From NCBI RefSeq assembly GCF_050033475.1, contig NZ_CP188319.1, forward strand, positions 1,178,001-1,242,000: 64,000 nt of DNA, read 5' to 3'. Source of the DNA: Cetobacterium sp050033475 (GTDB lineage: Bacteria; Fusobacteriota; Fusobacteriia; Fusobacteriales; Fusobacteriaceae). This document shows positions 61,848 to 64,000 of this stretch, in pieces. The notes beneath the pieces are model-generated. The model was given only the letters and a program-made list of their open reading frames with translations, had not been told where the DNA came from and searched no databases. The number at the start of each line of letters is the position of its first letter. The first letter of the stretch is position 1. Made by a program: the position numbers and the translations under genes.

Positions 61848-61873
61848 ATACTTTTTTTCTAGGGAGGGACAAA

Positions 61874-62902
61874 ATGATAAGATTAGAAAATGTTAAAAAA
61901 ATTTATAAAACTGTAAAGGGGGAAGAAATAGAAGCCCTAAAGGAACTATCCTATGAATTTAATAGGGGGGAGATAACAGGAATAATTGGTTACTCTGGAG
62001 CTGGAAAGAGTACTCTCTTAAGATGTTTGAATTTATTGGAAGAACCCAGTGAGGGAGATGTTTTTATAGATAATGTAAGTTTAAGAAATTTATCTTCTGG
62101 GGAATTGAGAGAAAAAAGAAAAAAAATAGGAATGATATTTCAACATTTTAATTTAATGAAAAGTAGAACTGTTGGAAAAAATATAGAGTATCCCCTAAAG
62201 GGAAGTGGTTTAAGTAAAAAAGAAATGGATGAGAGGGTAAATGAACTTTTAGATTTAGTAAATTTAAGAGATAAGAAAAATGTTTATCCATCTCAATTGA
62301 GTGGTGGACAGAAACAAAGGGTGGGAATAGCAAGAGCCTTAGCAAACAATCCAGATATTTTACTTTGTGATGAGGCCACTTCTGCTCTAGATCCTGAGAC
62401 AACAATTTCGATTTTAGAACTTTTAAAGGAAGTAAATGAAAAGTTAGGGGTAACAATTATATTGATAACCCATCAGATGGAGGTTATTAAGGAAATTTGT
62501 CATAGGGTGGTTATTATGGAAGATGGAGAAGTTAAGGAGGAGGGAGATGTGATAGAAGTTTTTTCTAGACCAAAGGAACCTATAACTAAAAAATTTCTTT
62601 CCTCAATTTTTAAGGATGAAAAGACAAGGGAATATTTAAAAAGATTAAATTTAAAGGCCAATGAAAAAATAGTTAAAATTTCCTATGTGGGCCACAGTAC
62701 AGAGGAAGCTTATATTTCTAAAATTTCTAAAAATTATGATTTAGAAGCAAGTATCTTATATGGAGCAATAGAAATAATAAGGGATACACCTGTGGGGAAT
62801 TTAATAGTGAAATTAAATGGAAAGGAAGAAAAAATTGCAGAGGCCTTGGAATATTTAGAAAGATGTGGAATTTATAAGGAGGTGTTGGATTATGTTAGAT
62901 AA
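61874..62902 (+). CDS. metN: Methionine ABC transporter ATP-binding protein
   Basis: 342 residues. ATPase domain with Walker A GYSGAGKST, Q-loop FQHFN, signature LSGGQKQR and Walker B ILLCDEATSALDP; C-terminal NIL domain (about 260-342) that binds methionine and inhibits transport in the E. coli homologue. ATG 61874 follows GGGAGGG. The stop overlaps metI. Confidence 0.95.
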   Translation: MIRLENVKKIYKTVKGEEIEALKELSYEFNRGEITGIIGYSGAGKSTLLRCLNLLEEPSEGDVFIDNVSLRNLSSGELREKRKKIGMIFQHFNLMKSRTVGKNIEYPLKGSGLSKKEMDERVNELLDLVNLRDKKNVYPSQLSGGQKQRVGIARALANNPDILLCDEATSALDPETTISILELLKEVNEKLGVTIILITHQMEVIKEICHRVVIMEDGEVKEEGDVIEVFSRPKEPITKKFLSSIFKDEKTREYLKRLNLKANEKIVKISYVGHSTEEAYISKISKNYDLEASILYGAIEIIRDTPVGNLIVKLNGKEEKIAEALEYLERCGIYKEVLDYVR

Positions 62903-63551
62903 TGTAATTAAGTATCAAGAGGAAATGTTTGTGGCCCTGGGAGAAACTTTAATAATGGTTTCTGTGGCAGGAATAATTTCTACAATTTTAGGTTTAATTT
63001 TGGGAGTTATTTTAGTTGTAACTAAAAGAGGAGGAATTTTAGAAAATACTTTACTCAATGGAATATTGGGAAAAATTATAAATATTTTTAGATCAATTCC
63101 CTTTGTGATTTTATTGGCGGCTTTAATACCTGTAACTAGGTTTTTTGTAGGAACTACAATTGGATTAAAGGGAGCCTTGGTTCCATTAATATTTGGTTCA
63201 ACTCCCTTTGTGGCAAGACAGATTGAAGGGGCATTGTCCAATGTGGATAGGGGAGTGATTGAAGCGGCCTATGGAATGGGATCAACTCCTTGGGAAATAA
63301 TATATAGAGTTCTTTTAAGGGAAGCTTTACCAGAAATTATCTATGCCTTGATTATAACAACTGTAAGTTTAATAGGATTTTCTGCTGTGGCAGTGACAGT
63401 TGGAGGAGGAGGTCTAGGAGACTTTGCCATAAGATATGGGTATCAACATTTTAAAACAGATATTATGATAGTAACAATTGTAATTTTAGTAATTTTAATA
63501 ACATCTATTCAATGGGCTGGGGAAAAACTTTTGAAAAAAATAAAACATTAA
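62892..63551 (+). CDS. metI: Methionine ABC transporter permease
   Basis: 219 residues with about five membrane segments; IFRSIPFVILLAALIP and EAAYGMGSTPWEIIYRVLLREALP (EAA loop contacting MetN) are typical. ATG 62892 follows AAGGAGG and overlaps metN by 11 bases; an upstream in-frame start at 62865 lies before that site. Confidence 0.94.
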   Translation: MLDNVIKYQEEMFVALGETLIMVSVAGIISTILGLILGVILVVTKRGGILENTLLNGILGKIINIFRSIPFVILLAALIPVTRFFVGTTIGLKGALVPLIFGSTPFVARQIEGALSNVDRGVIEAAYGMGSTPWEIIYRVLLREALPEIIYALIITTVSLIGFSAVAVTVGGGGLGDFAIRYGYQHFKTDIMIVTIVILVILITSIQWAGEKLLKKIKH

Positions 63552-63575
63552 TTTTAAATATAGAGGAGGGAATAT

Positions 63576-64000
63576 ATGAAAGTGATAAAGGGTCTATTTG
63601 TAGGTTTAGTATTATTATTGGGATTGGGTGGTTGTGGAGAAAAAACTTCCGAGGAAAATAATAGGAAAGTTGTTAAGTTAGGAATCAGTGGAGATGAAAA
63701 TATTATATGGGAAAATGTTAGGGATACTCTAAAAAAAGAGGGAATAGATTTAAAATTTATAAGTTTTGGGGATTATATTAGACCTAACATTGCCTTGAAT
63801 GAAAAGGAAATAGATATAAATGCTTTTCAGACAGAAATATATTTTGATAATTTCAAAAAGGAGCATAATTTAAATATTGTAAATTTAGGTTATACGGTCT
63901 TGGCTCCAATGGGAATATATTCTAAAAAAATAAAAAATATTTCAGAATTGAAGGATGGAGCCACAGTGGCAATTCCCAATGATAGTTCCAATGGAGGAAG
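63576..64000 (+). CDS. metQ: MetQ/NlpA-type methionine-binding lipoprotein, truncated by window edge
   Basis: The first 141 residues are present with no stop before the edge. Lipoprotein signal with LGGCG lipobox, then VKLGISGDENIIW, FISFGDYIRPNIALNEKEIDINAFQ and GIYSKKIKNISELKDGATVAIPND, as in NlpA/MetQ. It delivers methionine to MetNI. ATG 63576 follows AGAGGAGGG. Confidence 0.94.
   Translation, partial: MKVIKGLFVGLVLLLGLGGCGEKTSEENNRKVVKLGISGDENIIWENVRDTLKKEGIDLKFISFGDYIRPNIALNEKEIDINAFQTEIYFDNFKKEHNLNIVNLGYTVLAPMGIYSKKIKNISELKDGATVAIPNDSSNGG

Noticed and set aside
61600..61873. SAM (S-box) riboswitch or T-box upstream of metN
   Set aside because: No S-box core, no T-box sequence and no specifier-loop structure; the Met-rich ORF and nested hairpins explain the region.

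Overview
The window is one AT-rich chromosomal segment that looks like Fusobacteriota, family Fusobacteriaceae, close to Fusobacterium or Cetobacterium. The support is very low GC content, strong GGAGG ribosome binding sites with occasional TTG/GTG starts, a 3-dehydroquinate synthase fused to a Ppx/GppA-type phosphatase, and a complete selenocysteine system. Species cannot be fixed from the sequence alone. Both edges cut genes: carB on the left and metQ on the right.

Layout. 1-9.4 kb: the 3' part of carB, a CtlX-like hydrolase, a BI-1 membrane protein, five tRNA genes on the minus strand, a class V aminotransferase (cysteine desulfurase family), a Na/Pi cotransporter and a dicarboxylate symporter. 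9.5-18 kb: an HflX GTPase with an N-terminal JAMM-like motif, a ThiB-like binding protein, then the pyrimidine operon pyrB-K-D-F-C-E. That operon is preceded by a promoter, a U-rich leader reading frame and a terminator, laid out like the enterobacterial pyrBI attenuator. 18-28.7 kb: ammonium transporter, coaX, a peptide-binding lipoprotein, an OPT transporter, fabG, an MFS transporter, dapF and a CNNM/HlyC protein. 28.7-30.3 kb: an IS1182-like element that duplicated a complete terminator hairpin.

30.3-44 kb is a purine and selenium island on the minus strand. A guanine-class purine riboswitch precedes a xanthine/uracil permease, a three-subunit molybdenum hydroxylase, a fused YqeC-MocA maturation protein and xanthine phosphoribosyltransferase. 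Next come a PfkB kinase, tRNA-Sec, a DUF3343 protein, YedF, SelB, SelA and SelD. SelD is itself a selenoprotein: an in-frame TGA is followed by a SECIS-like hairpin. Together these genes would make selenophosphate and use it for Sec-tRNA and probably for a labile-selenium hydroxylase that feeds purine salvage.

44-64 kb: acylphosphatase, the AroB-phosphatase fusion, HtpX, a triple-rhodanese protein, an M15 peptidase, a 5'-nucleotidase-like enzyme, an RPA-type (plasmid-like) replication initiator with iteron-like repeats upstream, a cold-shock protein, a 25-codon membrane ORF, a Gfo/Idh oxidoreductase, a Fic protein, LacI, DedA, Nudix, a Ca/Na antiporter and PTS EIIA. The window ends in metN-metI-metQ, preceded by a 23-residue methionine-rich leader peptide and mutually exclusive hairpins. 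I read this as a methionine-sensing translational attenuator, the most interesting feature here. A second unexplained item is a pair of structured intergenic repeats, 22 kb apart, with identical internal spacing and compensatory stem changes.
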